Assembly (NCBI GenBank): GCA_026392215.1
Contig: JAPLCN010000143.1
Coordinates: 1-37,024, forward strand
Reading direction: 5' to 3'
Origin: Actinomycetota bacterium
GTDB taxonomy: Bacteria; Actinomycetota; Humimicrobiia; Humimicrobiales; Humimicrobiaceae
Length of the DNA: 37,024 nt
A program made the translations under genes and the position numbers. The notes beneath the pieces were generated by a model. That model saw only the letters and a list, made by a program, of their open reading frames with translations. It had not been told where the DNA came from and ran no database searches. Positions 16,578-24,875 of this stretch are shown here, one piece after another; the stretch's first letter is position 1; every line of letters starts with the position of its first letter.

Positions 16578-17078
16578 CTATTCTGACTCGCATTCAGAAT
16601 CTCTTCCCATCAGGATGTCGATGCCATGCGGCAGGGGTTTATAAATAATGTCAAGGCTTTCTTTTACACCTTTTAAACTTCCGGGAAGATTAATTATAAG
16701 TGTTTTTTTCCTTATGCCGCTTACTCCCCTTGAAAGAATTGAACGCGGAGTTTTTTTCTGACCTTCAAGCCTGATAATCTCACTGAATCCAGGAGCCTCT
16801 CTTTCAATTATTTCTTTTGTTGCTTCTGGTGTAACGTCGCGTGGAGAAAAACCCGTACCGCCTGTTGTTAAAATTAGATTTGCTCTGCCGCTATCGCAGA
16901 TATCCTCTAATTTTTCCTTAATTAAATCCTTTTCATCAGGAACTATAATATAATCTGAAATATCCCACTGTTTTTCTCTAAAAAAATCTATTAAGTATTT
17001 TCCGCTTCTATCTTCTCTTTCGCCTCTATACCCTTTATCACTTATAGTAATTACTGCTATTTTAAATGTTTTTTCCAT
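16578..17078 (-). CDS. mogA: Molybdopterin adenylyltransferase (MogA/MoaB family)
   Basis: Adenylylates molybdopterin before molybdate insertion, in the cytoplasm. The 166 residues are the family's normal size. The diagnostic loop TTGGTGFSPRDVTPEA (~71-86) binds the pterin, and INLPGSLKGVKESL near residue 130 is the second conserved block. The ATG overlaps the MOSC gene by 17 bases, with GGGAG about 9 bases upstream, so it is the last gene of the moeA-moaA-moaC-MOSC-mogA operon. MogA and MoaB are close paralogues and the name is chosen by family only. Confidence 0.9.
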   Translation of the reverse strand: MEKTFKIAVITISDKGYRGEREDRSGKYLIDFFREKQWDISDYIIVPDEKDLIKEKLEDICDSGRANLILTTGGTGFSPRDVTPEATKEIIEREAPGFSEIIRLEGQKKTPRSILSRGVSGIRKKTLIINLPGSLKGVKESLDIIYKPLPHGIDILMGRDSECESE

Positions 17079-17601
17079 AAATATTATCTCCCACCTTTAT
17101 TTTCCCGGTTTTTATAACCTTACAGAAAATTCCTTCAGTAGGCATTATACATGAACCAAGCTGATGATATATTCTGCAGGGATTTATACATTCCTTGCCT
17201 ATCTGTGTTATCTTCAATACTACATTTCTTTTATTTTCAGGTAAATTATTTTTCAATAAATCATTCTCATCAACCGGTTCACTGCTGATAATTATTAAAT
17301 CTCCAATTTTCAGTTTCGCTATTTTTATTCCCGCCGTAGTTATATTTTCTGCAAAGTCACCCGGGCCGACATTAACTCCTTTTTTAATAACATCTTGTAT
17401 GCTCTCATATGAAAGAAGGCTTACCTGTCTGTGCCAATCGCCGCAGTGGCCATCACCCTCAAGACCAAATTCAGTTATATAGATTTCCTTTACAGGATAC
17501 TTCTTTCCGCCTTTTCCCTTGCTTATATTTATTGAAAATATTTTTCCAGATTCCCCAATAATTAAATTATCCAGATAATTAATATTATCATTTTTTTTCA
17601 T
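17062..17601 (-). CDS. MOSC-domain protein of the molybdenum cofactor operon
   Basis: A MOSC-domain protein of ~179 residues. MOSC domains bind the molybdenum cofactor or carry sulfur in its maturation, as at the C-terminus of Moco sulfurases and in YiiM. Conserved blocks include GLEGDGHCGDWHRQVSLLS, GVNVGPGDFAENI and ITQIGKECINPC, then CIMPTEGIF. The cysteines in this last region are probably functional. The start is placed at ATG 17601, preceded by AGGTGG at 11 bases. A GTG at 17616 would add five residues (MENLT) but has no ribosome-binding site. The gene overlaps the moaC 3' end and the mogA start, showing tight coupling. MOSC proteins fused to or next to MoaC and MogA are common in anaerobes; the exact reaction here is not known. 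Confidence 0.87.
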   Translation of the reverse strand: MKKNDNINYLDNLIIGESGKIFSINISKGKGGKKYPVKEIYITEFGLEGDGHCGDWHRQVSLLSYESIQDVIKKGVNVGPGDFAENITTAGIKIAKLKIGDLIIISSEPVDENDLLKNNLPENKRNVVLKITQIGKECINPCRIYHQLGSCIMPTEGIFCKVIKTGKIKVGDNIYGKNI

Positions 17602-18070
17602 AGTCAGATTTTCCACCTGTTTTATTAATTAATTCAATTTCACCTATAATCATTTTTTTTGATACAGCCTTACACATATCATAAATAGCAACTAAGCTCA
17701 AAGCTACAGATACCAATGCTTCCATTTCTACACCTGTTTTGTCGTAACCTTTAATTGTAGAAATAGCAATAATTTTATTTTCAATATCAGAAATTTCGAA
17801 ATTTATATCAATGCCTGTCAATCTTATCTGGTGGCAAAGCGGCACCAGTTCCCAAGTTTTTTTTGCTGCATTAATACCTGCTATCTTCGCAACTGCAAGA
17901 GCATCACCTTTTTGAATTTGATTTTCTCTTATCTTTTTTATTATCTGGCTATTTAAAATTATACAGCCTCTGGCTGTAGCAACTCTAAGTGAATCTTCTT
18001 TTTTTGAAACATCCACCATTTTAGCTTTGCCATTATTATCAAAATGAGTAAATTTTTTTATTTTCTCCAT
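17588..18070 (-). CDS. moaC: Cyclic pyranopterin monophosphate synthase MoaC
   Basis: Converts the MoaA product (3',8-cyclo-GTP) to cyclic pyranopterin monophosphate, the second step of molybdopterin synthesis. The 160 residues match the family length. Signatures include MVDVSKKEDSLRVATA near the N-terminus, VPLCHQI in the middle and KTGVEMEALVSVALSLVAIY near the C-terminus. The start ATG is 3 bases after the moaA stop, and the 3' end overlaps the MOSC gene. Confidence 0.96.
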   Translation of the reverse strand: MEKIKKFTHFDNNGKAKMVDVSKKEDSLRVATARGCIILNSQIIKKIRENQIQKGDALAVAKIAGINAAKKTWELVPLCHQIRLTGIDINFEISDIENKIIAISTIKGYDKTGVEMEALVSVALSLVAIYDMCKAVSKKMIIGEIELINKTGGKSDYEKK

Positions 18071-18073
18071 TTT

Positions 18074-19123
18074 TTATCCACCAATCTGATTCATGAAATT
18101 TGATATTTTAATACTATCTGCAGTATTGAAGTTTTGACTGCACTGCCTATTTTCAGATTTAGTTTTTACAAAATTCATTAAATCAATTTTTATCTCTTCT
18201 GTATTTATTTTGCTTCTTATTTTTCTTTTGATATCAAATTCTTTATCGGAAAATAAACATAACTTGATAGTCCCTCCGGGTGTTAATCTTATTCTGTTGC
18301 AACTACTGCAGCAATTCTTATCATTAAAAATAAAACCTATATTTCCTTTGCCCCCTTCTATTTTATAATACACTGCAGGTCCATAACCAATAGGTTTCTT
18401 AATTTTGTAATACTTTCCCATTTTGCCCATAATTAAAAAAATTTCTTTAATAGAATTCTTTGTAAAATTATTTAGTTTTGCACTATTGCTATCCATTATG
18501 TTGCTGGTGCTGCTGCATTCAATGCTGCCCAGTCCTAAAACAGGCATCATTTCAATAAATCTGATATCAATAGGGTTATCTATAGTTAATTTAATAAATT
18601 TCCAGATATCTTCCTTGTCAAGCAAAACTGTCATAACTATGTTTATTTTTATTGAGCTAAAGCCGATATTAATTGCATTTGAGATCCCATTTAAAACTTC
18701 ACTGATTTCGCCGCCTCTTGTGATTTCCTTATATTTTACCGGGTCCAGGCTGTCAAGACTGATATTTATTCTTTTTACATCCAGCTCATATAATCTCGGC
18801 AGGTATTTATTTAGCAAAATCCCATTTGTAGTTAAAGAAATGTCTTCAATACCTTTAATTTTTTTAATTTTTCCTATCAGGTCCAGAAAATTATCTCTTA
18901 CAAGCGGTTCTCCTCCTGTTATTCTGATTTTTTTAATACCGAGCTCAACCAGAATTTGAACAATCTTTATAATTTCTTCAAAAGTCAGTATTTCGCTCCT
19001 GCTAAGTAATTGAATACCTTTTTGAGGCATGCAGTAAATGCACCTTAAATTACATCTATCTGTAATTGAAAGCCTAAGATAATCTATTTCTCTTTTATAA
19101 CTGTCAATTAATAATGGACTCAT
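18074..19123 (-). CDS. moaA: GTP 3',8-cyclase MoaA (radical SAM)
   Basis: Catalyses the radical-SAM rearrangement of GTP that starts molybdenum cofactor synthesis. The 349 residues carry the N-terminal SAM cluster CNLRCIYC (C24, C28, C31), the GGEPLVR motif (~70-76), and the C-terminal substrate-binding cluster in CCSSCNRIRL...CLF (C272, C275, C289). The protein ends in the conserved double glycine (QIGG). An insertion-like, Ser/Asn-rich segment (~203-226) is slightly unusual. The gene is second in the minus-strand operon, 16 bases after moeA. moaD, moaE and a moeB-type gene are not in the window and must lie elsewhere. Confidence 0.97.
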   Translation of the reverse strand: MSPLLIDSYKREIDYLRLSITDRCNLRCIYCMPQKGIQLLSRSEILTFEEIIKIVQILVELGIKKIRITGGEPLVRDNFLDLIGKIKKIKGIEDISLTTNGILLNKYLPRLYELDVKRINISLDSLDPVKYKEITRGGEISEVLNGISNAINIGFSSIKINIVMTVLLDKEDIWKFIKLTIDNPIDIRFIEMMPVLGLGSIECSSTSNIMDSNSAKLNNFTKNSIKEIFLIMGKMGKYYKIKKPIGYGPAVYYKIEGGKGNIGFIFNDKNCCSSCNRIRLTPGGTIKLCLFSDKEFDIKRKIRSKINTEEIKIDLMNFVKTKSENRQCSQNFNTADSIKISNFMNQIGG

Positions 19124-19139
19124 TTTGTAAAATATTATC

Positions 19140-20354
19140 TTATTCTTTCAACAAATATATTTGCATGTCATCATCCTTTTTTATGTTTCCCTTATGTTCC
19201 GGGAATATGGCAATACCATCTGCCTCAGACATAGAAGTTAATACTCCAGAGCCCTGTGTGCCTGTAGATTTAAAAAAATATTCACTGCCCTTTTTTTCAA
19301 TTATAACCCTTACAAAATCAGTTCTTCCTTCTTTATGCTCAAAATTATATGACGATTTTGCATAAATGCTATTCCTGAAAGGCTTATCCATGCCCATCAT
19401 TTTTTTTATAAGAGGTCTCACATACATTTCAAAACAAACCATAACGGAAACAGGATTACCAGGCAGTCCAAAAATAAATTTATCTTTATAAGTCAAAAAA
19501 GCAAGTGGCTTGCCCGGTCGCTGGTTGACTCCCCAGAATAAAAGCTGGGCACCAATGCTGCCGAGAACTTCTTTAACAAAATCATAATTACCAACTGAAA
19601 CACCACCAGTTAAAAGCAATATATCGCATTCAGCTAAAGCTTCTGTAATCTTTTTTCCAAGTATTTCTTTCTCATCCCTTACAATTCCATATTTTTTGTA
19701 ATAAGCTCCGACTTCTTTTACCTGTGCAGCAAGAGAATAACTGTTACTATCTCTAACTTTACCCATTGTAAGTTCACTGTCTATCTCAAGTAATTCATTT
19801 CCTGTAGTCATTATTCCTAAAAGTGGCGGATAAATAACAAGCACTTCACTTTTCCCGATAGATGCCATTACTCCAATATCTCCGGGATATATAACTTTGC
19901 CTCTTTTGAGTACTTTATCACCCTTTTTTATATCTTCACCTCTATATCTTATATTTTTCCCTTCTCTGCATTCCTTAAAAACTAAGACGAAATGCCCTTT
20001 CTCTTGCGTATCTTCTCTCATCACCACACAACTGCACCCCTGCGGTATCGGTGCTCCAGTCATTATTGACATTGCATAACCTGACTCGAGGCTTCTGCAT
20101 GGCACTTTTCCTGCCGGAAGATCTTCCTTTAACAAATTTAATTTAACCGGATAATTTTTATCAGCCCCCAGAATGTCTTCTGCTTTTACAGCATACCCAT
20201 CCATAGCTGAATTATCATAAGCAGGTATGTTGTCATCTGAGATTATGTCTTTAGCCAGAACCAGTCCAAGAGTATCAAGGACAGGAACTTTTTTTGTTTT
20301 AATTTTTACCTGTAAATTTAATATTTGCTGCTGTGCTTCTTTTACTGAAAGCAT
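19140..20354 (-). CDS. moeA: Molybdopterin molybdenumtransferase MoeA
   Basis: Inserts molybdate (or tungstate) into adenylylated molybdopterin, releasing AMP. The 404 residues have normal length. Motifs include DNSAMDGYAV (~44-53), TGAPIPQGC, the MoCF loop TGGVSVGNYDFV, then WGVNQRPGKPLAF and FGLPGNPVSVMVCF. It is the first gene of the operon. Its 5' end faces fdhA across 569 bases, so cofactor synthesis and the main predicted molybdoenzyme of the window are divergently arranged. Whether the enzyme handles Mo or W cannot be told from this sequence. Confidence 0.96.
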   Translation of the reverse strand: MLSVKEAQQQILNLQVKIKTKKVPVLDTLGLVLAKDIISDDNIPAYDNSAMDGYAVKAEDILGADKNYPVKLNLLKEDLPAGKVPCRSLESGYAMSIMTGAPIPQGCSCVVMREDTQEKGHFVLVFKECREGKNIRYRGEDIKKGDKVLKRGKVIYPGDIGVMASIGKSEVLVIYPPLLGIMTTGNELLEIDSELTMGKVRDSNSYSLAAQVKEVGAYYKKYGIVRDEKEILGKKITEALAECDILLLTGGVSVGNYDFVKEVLGSIGAQLLFWGVNQRPGKPLAFLTYKDKFIFGLPGNPVSVMVCFEMYVRPLIKKMMGMDKPFRNSIYAKSSYNFEHKEGRTDFVRVIIEKKGSEYFFKSTGTQGSGVLTSMSEADGIAIFPEHKGNIKKDDDMQIYLLKE

Positions 20355-20526
20355 TCTTCTCTACCGCCAATGTCGGAATCTAAAGACAAATATAATAGCA
20401 AAGTATATTTTTAAATAATCCTTTAACATCCTTAACTATTAAATTCGGTTAATATTTTCTTTTAAACGCTATTATAATAAATATCAGTTTATAATTAAAA
20501 TATTTTTTCATTTGGAAAACATCATT

Positions 20527-20700
20527 TCAATTAAAATTATATATTTGCAAAAAAAGTTGTTCTATGTCTGTGGTAGGGTTAGGTTTTGAAATATCAATAT
20601 GAATAAACTCTTGATTGGATGTGTCCCAATCCTGGTACCTAAAATAAAATAAATTCAAGGGTGTCCAGCTTGGAGAAAAAGCTATGTTCTGGCAGGGCAT
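20527..20700 (-). CDS. 57-residue unidentified ORF in the moeA/fdhA spacer
   Basis: ATG at 20700 opens a frame of 57 codons on the minus strand. The peptide is not low-complexity or AT-biased like random frames here. It is rich in Trp, Tyr, Phe, Asp and Gln, with SPSWTPLNLFYF, RYQDWDTSNQEFIHIDI and PNPTTDIEQLFLQIYNF as notable stretches. An in-frame stop directly precedes the ATG and no ribosome-binding site is visible. It may therefore be a C-terminal fragment of a lost gene rather than an intact one. I do not recognise the family. Confidence 0.35.
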   Translation of the reverse strand: MPCQNIAFSPSWTPLNLFYFRYQDWDTSNQEFIHIDISKPNPTTDIEQLFLQIYNFN

Positions 20701-20780
20701 TTATAATATTTTTGAAAAGAATTTGAAATTATTTTAAAAAATATTAAAATTGAGAACATTGGAATAAGGGAAGCTTAGAA

Positions 20781-20816
20781 GTTAGCGGTGCGAAGCACCA
20801 GATTTGAGACACTAAC
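20781..20816. promoter_or_regulatory. Nested hairpin in the fdhA leader
   Basis: GGTGC (20787-20791) and GCACC (20795-20799) form a perfect 5-bp stem with a GAA loop. An outer pair, GTTAG (20781-20785) with CTAAC (20812-20816), can close around it. The structure lies about 110 bases upstream of the fdhA ATG and is more GC-rich than its surroundings. It could be part of a regulatory leader; no U-run follows, so a simple terminator is unlikely. Confidence 0.35.
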
Positions 20817-20923
20817 AATTTTATTTAATATAAGATTATGAGTGCATGAAGTTTTTATAAGTAACTTAGTTAACAGGGATTTTCATAAATAAAAATTGAA
20901 ATAGACAAAAATTAATAAAGAAC

Positions 20924-22960
20924 ATGCCAAGGGTATTGACCACCTGTATATATTGCGGTTGCGGATGCGGATTGTATCTAATTTCCGATGGGAAAAGATT
21001 AACCGGAGCCTATCCCAGCCGGAATCATCCGGTTTCAAGAGGCGCGCTCTGCGTGAAAGGTTGGAATTCTTATGAGTTTTCCAATGATTTAAATCGGCTA
21101 ACCGCTCCTTTAATAAAAAAGGATGGAAAATTTATTCCAGCAAGTTGGGATGAAACATTAGGGCTGGTGGTAGAAAAATTTAAACATTATAAAAATACTT
21201 TCGGCCCGGATAGTCTAGCATTCCTAAGTTCAGCAAAAACAACTAATGAAGAGAACTTTCTAATGATGAAACTTGCCAGAGCCGTATTTAAAACCAACAA
21301 CATTGACCACTGTGCCAGGCTCTGTCATGCCTCTACCGTAGTGGGTTTATCTTTAGCTTTTGGTGGTGGAGCTATGACAAATTCCATAAATGAATTTAAG
21401 GATGCAGAAGTTATCTTAGTTACAGGCTCTGATACAACTGCTCAACATCCATTGATAGGTTCCCGAATAATTAATACTGTAAAAGATAAGGGAGCAAAGT
21501 TAATCGTTATTGACCCAAGAGAGATACAATTAGCAAAATATGCCACTATCTATGCTCAACCCAAGTGCGGAACTGATGTAGCCTGGATTAATGGTTTAAT
21601 TTATGTGATTATTGCAGAGGATTTACATGACAAGAAATTCATTGAAGAACGAACAGAAGGTTTTCTAGAACTTAAAAGAACTGTCAGAGATTACACGCCG
21701 GAATTGGTTGAAGAAATAACTACAATACCAAAAGAAAAAATTATTGAAATAGCACGTCTCTATGCCAAGGCACGCAAAAGTATGATTGTTTATTCCATGG
21801 GTATTACACAGCATACAACCGGAGTAGATAATGTTTTATCTTTGGCGAATTTAGCAATGGTTACCGGGCATATAGGATTCGCCTCTACCGGAGTAAATCC
21901 TTTAAGAGGCCAGAATAACGTTCAGGGTTCCTGTGATGTGGGAGCGCTGCCGGACGTATATTCAGGTTACCAGAGCCTGGTGGATGGGGATATAAGGAAG
22001 AAGTTTGAACAGGGATGGAGGGTTGAAGGTCTGCCGCCTAAAGCCGGTCTTACGGTTACCGAGATTATAAGCGCCGCAGGAGAAGGCAGGATCAAAGGTC
22101 TTTATATAATGGGGGAGAACCCCATTATAAGCGACCCAGATTCTAATCACGTCAGAAAATGTTTAAGCGAGGTGGAATTTCTCGTCGTTCAGGATATATT
22201 TTTATCCGATACCGCAGAATACGCAGATGTCGTGCTGCCGAGCGCCAGCTTCGCTGAGAAAGACGGGACCTTTACGAATACCGAAAGAAGAGTAGAAAGG
22301 ATCAGGAAGGTTATCGATCCACCGGGACAGGCTAAGGCAGACTGGCAGATACTCAGTGAAGTCGCCAGGAGGATGGGGTATAAAGGCATGGATTATAAAC
22401 ATCCTTCCGAGATTATGGATGAGATAGCAAGCCTGACTCCTATTTATGGTGGCATAACTTATGATAGGCTCGGTCCTTACGGCCTTCAATGGCCTTGCCC
22501 GACAAAAGATCATCCTGGCACGTCCGTACTTCATAAGGAGAAATTCACGAAAGGGAAAGGGACGTTTATGCCGAGGCCGTATATACCGCCGGCAGAATCT
22601 ACGGATGAGGAATACAATTTTGTCTTGACCACGGGCAGGGTATATTGGCATTGGCATACCCGCACGATGACTAATAGGACCTCGACACTTGAGCGGGAGG
22701 CACCAGAGCCGTATGTTGAGATAAATTGCGAAGATGCTGAAGATTTACAGATAAGGGATGATCAATTGATAAAGGTATCCTCGCGCAGAGGGGCAATTAC
22801 GCTCAAGGTGAGAGTTGGTCATAAAGTAGCGAAGGGGACGTTGTTTATTCCTTTTCATTACAGAGAAGCGGCTGCGAATATTCTTACTATCCTCGCGGTG
22901 GACCCTATAGCCAAAATTCCGGAGTATAAGGTATGCGCGGTAAAGGTGGAAAAGATATGA
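20924..22960 (+). CDS. fdhA: Formate dehydrogenase catalytic subunit (molybdopterin, Cys form), apparent chimera
   Basis: The 678-residue catalytic subunit probably oxidises formate to CO2 or runs the reverse. C8, C11, C15 and C43 bind one 4Fe-4S cluster. In CARLCHAS, C134 takes the place of the Sec140 metal ligand of E. coli FdhF, followed by the catalytic His135. GVNPLRGQNNVQG carries the conserved Arg, and the C-terminus ends KIPEYKVCAVKVEKI. It is collinear with FdhF (715 residues) and lacks the N-terminal ferredoxin extension of NAD-linked forms. No twin-arginine signal is present, so it is cytoplasmic. Base composition changes abruptly near 21840 (about residue 305): lines counted before it are 30-35% G+C, those after it 45-52%. 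With an orphan fdhA C-terminus downstream, this suggests a recombinant gene. The stop overlaps the next start (ATGA). Confidence 0.9.
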   Translation: MPRVLTTCIYCGCGCGLYLISDGKRLTGAYPSRNHPVSRGALCVKGWNSYEFSNDLNRLTAPLIKKDGKFIPASWDETLGLVVEKFKHYKNTFGPDSLAFLSSAKTTNEENFLMMKLARAVFKTNNIDHCARLCHASTVVGLSLAFGGGAMTNSINEFKDAEVILVTGSDTTAQHPLIGSRIINTVKDKGAKLIVIDPREIQLAKYATIYAQPKCGTDVAWINGLIYVIIAEDLHDKKFIEERTEGFLELKRTVRDYTPELVEEITTIPKEKIIEIARLYAKARKSMIVYSMGITQHTTGVDNVLSLANLAMVTGHIGFASTGVNPLRGQNNVQGSCDVGALPDVYSGYQSLVDGDIRKKFEQGWRVEGLPPKAGLTVTEIISAAGEGRIKGLYIMGENPIISDPDSNHVRKCLSEVEFLVVQDIFLSDTAEYADVVLPSASFAEKDGTFTNTERRVERIRKVIDPPGQAKADWQILSEVARRMGYKGMDYKHPSEIMDEIASLTPIYGGITYDRLGPYGLQWPCPTKDHPGTSVLHKEKFTKGKGTFMPRPYIPPAESTDEEYNFVLTTGRVYWHWHTRTMTNRTSTLEREAPEPYVEINCEDAEDLQIRDDQLIKVSSRRGAITLKVRVGHKVAKGTLFIPFHYREAAANILTILAVDPIAKIPEYKVCAVKVEKI

Positions 22961-24021
22961 AAGCCTCAAAGGTAAAGATAATTGGAAAAAAGAAGATAAA
23001 GGATTTGTTAAGAGAAGCCTCGCAGGAGTGGAATGTCTACGTTCCCCAGAAGTGGTCAGACGGAGATGTCTGGATGGATCAGCTTCCAAAAGACAAGCAG
23101 ATGCTCGATGAAGCTTTGGAAGATGTGGTATTAGAGGATGTGGATACTGTCATTTCCCCAAAGGACATATTCTTCCCGCAGCTTGAGTCTATATTCAAAT
23201 TTAAAGATGACAAGATCTGGGAGACGCCGGAATTTTCTCCGAAGTTGATATTCGGCGTGCAGCCGTGTGACTTAAAAGGAATACTCTTTTCAGATGATTT
23301 TTACAGGCGTAACTTCGAAGACAGGTATTATGTAAGTCGTATACAGAACAGACTTATTGTGGCAAGGGGGTGTTTAAGGCCTCCGCGGCCTACCTGCTTT
23401 TGCTCCTCTGCTAAGACTGGCCCCTTTGCAGAAGATGGGTTTGATTTGCAGCTGGTTGATTTTGGGGATTCTTATTTCGTAGAAGTGGGCACAAGGGAAG
23501 GTGAAGAGTTTATCACCATGCATAAAAAATTTTTTAGCGAACCTGACGGAAATTATGATATGACCATTAAAGAGATAAAGACGAAGGCCTGCGATTCTCT
23601 TGAGCTAAAAGTGGATTTTCAGAATGCCTTAAGCCTTATGGCGCAGGACAGTTTCATTCCCGAAGAGAATTATAGGCGGATAGGCGAAAGGTGCATCTAC
23701 TGCGGTGGCTGTCTATACGTGTGTCCTACATGCACCTGCTTTAACGTATTCGACAACGTCAAAGATAAAGAGGGCGAGCGGGTGCGAAACTGGGACGCAT
23801 GCGTCTTTGAGGGATACACACGAGAGACAAGCGGCCATAATCCAAGGAAGGACAAATGGTTAAGGACGGCCCGCCGCTATGAGCATAAACTTAAGTTTGA
23901 CTATAAGGTAACGGGGTTGAGCGGTTGCATAGCCTGCGGGCGTTGTCTTTCAAGTTGCCCTGTAGGCATAGGAATCTCTAAATTTATACAGGAAATAACA
24001 GAAAAAAGAAAGATAATGTAA
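22957..24021 (+). CDS. 4Fe-4S electron-transfer subunit (sulfhydrogenase beta / AsrA-like) of the formate dehydrogenase
   Basis: A 354-residue cytoplasmic iron-sulfur protein. Two ferredoxin-type clusters are evident in the C-terminal third: C246-x2-C249-x2-C252-x3-C256 and C324-x2-C327-x2-C330-x3-C334. Extra cysteines (C259, C261) lie beside the first. The N-terminal part has VQPCDLKGI (~101-109) and RPTCFCSS (~144-151). This is the layout of the beta subunits of sulfhydrogenase-type (group 3b) hydrogenases and of anaerobic sulfite reductase subunit A. The ATG at 22957 overlaps the fdhA stop and has GGTGGAAAAG upstream, so it is preferred to an in-frame ATG 24 bases earlier. It sits in the GC-richer block. 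No hydrogenase genes are nearby, so it most likely serves FdhA. Confidence 0.85.
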   Translation: MKASKVKIIGKKKIKDLLREASQEWNVYVPQKWSDGDVWMDQLPKDKQMLDEALEDVVLEDVDTVISPKDIFFPQLESIFKFKDDKIWETPEFSPKLIFGVQPCDLKGILFSDDFYRRNFEDRYYVSRIQNRLIVARGCLRPPRPTCFCSSAKTGPFAEDGFDLQLVDFGDSYFVEVGTREGEEFITMHKKFFSEPDGNYDMTIKEIKTKACDSLELKVDFQNALSLMAQDSFIPEENYRRIGERCIYCGGCLYVCPTCTCFNVFDNVKDKEGERVRNWDACVFEGYTRETSGHNPRKDKWLRTARRYEHKLKFDYKVTGLSGCIACGRCLSSCPVGIGISKFIQEITEKRKIM

Positions 24022-24023
24022 CT

Positions 24024-24860
24024 ATGAAGAACGAATATTTTCCATATCCAGCGGTCATCGAGGATATTAAGACGGAGACCACTGATACAAAAACTTTCCG
24101 CGTGTGGTTTACGGATAAAGTTTTAGCTGATTCATTCGACTATCAACAGGGGCAATTTATGGAACTATCGGTGCCTGGTGCGGGAGAAGCACCTATCTCC
24201 ATTAGCTCTTCTCCATCAAGAAAAGGATTCCTGGAATTTACGATACGCGCTGCCGGAAAAGTCACGAAAAGTATCCATATGTTAAAAAAGGGCGACTATA
24301 TCTACCTAAGAGGTCCCTACGGCAATTCCTTTCCTTTCGAAGATATTAAAGGAAAGAACCTCTATTTTGTAGTGGGCGGCATTGGCTTAGCTCCACTACG
24401 AAGCCTTATAAATCTGGTTATGGATAATCGCAACAACTTCAGGCACATAAAGGTATTATACGGTGCGCGAACTCCCGACGACCTCTGTTTTAAAGACGAA
24501 CTTGAACAATGGAAAAAGATTCCCGATACAGAAGTGTGGCTGACTGTCGACAAGCCCAGTGCAGGCTGGGGCGGCAGGGTCGGTGTGGTAACGGAATTAT
24601 GGAAAGAGACGCACATTAATCCAGAAAACGCTGTCTCAATAGTCTGCGGTCCTCCCATTATGATCAAATTTGCGGCGGACAAGCTTCAGGAATCGGGGTT
24701 TAAAGATAAAGACATCTTTATGACGCTTGAAAGGTATATGAAATGCGGGATTGGAAAGTGTGGTCATTGCAACATAGATGATAAATTTATCTGCAAAGAC
24801 GGCCCTGTATTTACTTATGAACAGAAAAAGGGATTCCGGCATAAGGAACATATCTTCTGA
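24024..24860 (+). CDS. FAD/NAD(P)-binding reductase with 2Fe-2S domain (sulfhydrogenase gamma / AsrB-like)
   Basis: A 278-residue cytoplasmic flavoprotein that probably exchanges electrons between the iron-sulfur subunit and NAD(P). The FAD site is APISISSSP (~56-64), the nucleotide site VVGGIGLAPLRS (~116-127), and the second nucleotide block VCGPPIMI (~207-214). The C-terminus has a 2Fe-2S cluster of the dihydroorotate dehydrogenase electron-transfer type (C241, C246, C249, C257). It begins 2 bases after the beta-like gene. Together they would make FdhA an NAD(P)-linked enzyme; the choice between NAD and NADP cannot be read from the sequence. The gene shares the raised G+C of the inserted block and is followed at once by a truncated fdhD. 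Confidence 0.87.
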   Translation: MKNEYFPYPAVIEDIKTETTDTKTFRVWFTDKVLADSFDYQQGQFMELSVPGAGEAPISISSSPSRKGFLEFTIRAAGKVTKSIHMLKKGDYIYLRGPYGNSFPFEDIKGKNLYFVVGGIGLAPLRSLINLVMDNRNNFRHIKVLYGARTPDDLCFKDELEQWKKIPDTEVWLTVDKPSAGWGGRVGVVTELWKETHINPENAVSIVCGPPIMIKFAADKLQESGFKDKDIFMTLERYMKCGIGKCGHCNIDDKFICKDGPVFTYEQKKGFRHKEHIF

Positions 24861-24875
24861 TAAGTTCTGTAAGAG

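Larger units (their letters stand above)
20355..20923. other. Divergent moeA/fdhA intergenic region
   Basis: These 569 bases separate the moeA operon from fdhA. They contain a 57-codon minus-strand frame (20527-20700) and a structured segment (20781-20816), both listed separately. No known molybdenum-cofactor riboswitch could be recognised by eye, although a regulatory RNA would make sense at this position. Confidence 0.4.

Noticed and set aside
22202-22657. 151-codon minus-strand frame inside fdhA
   Set aside because: It lies wholly within the conserved molybdopterin domain of fdhA, and its Arg- and Cys-rich composition is that of an antisense shadow in the GC-richer part.
20924-22960. Possible selenocysteine formate dehydrogenase
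   Set aside because: The metal-ligand position is an ordinary cysteine (TGT) in CARLCHAS, with no in-frame TGA there, so no selenocysteine is needed.
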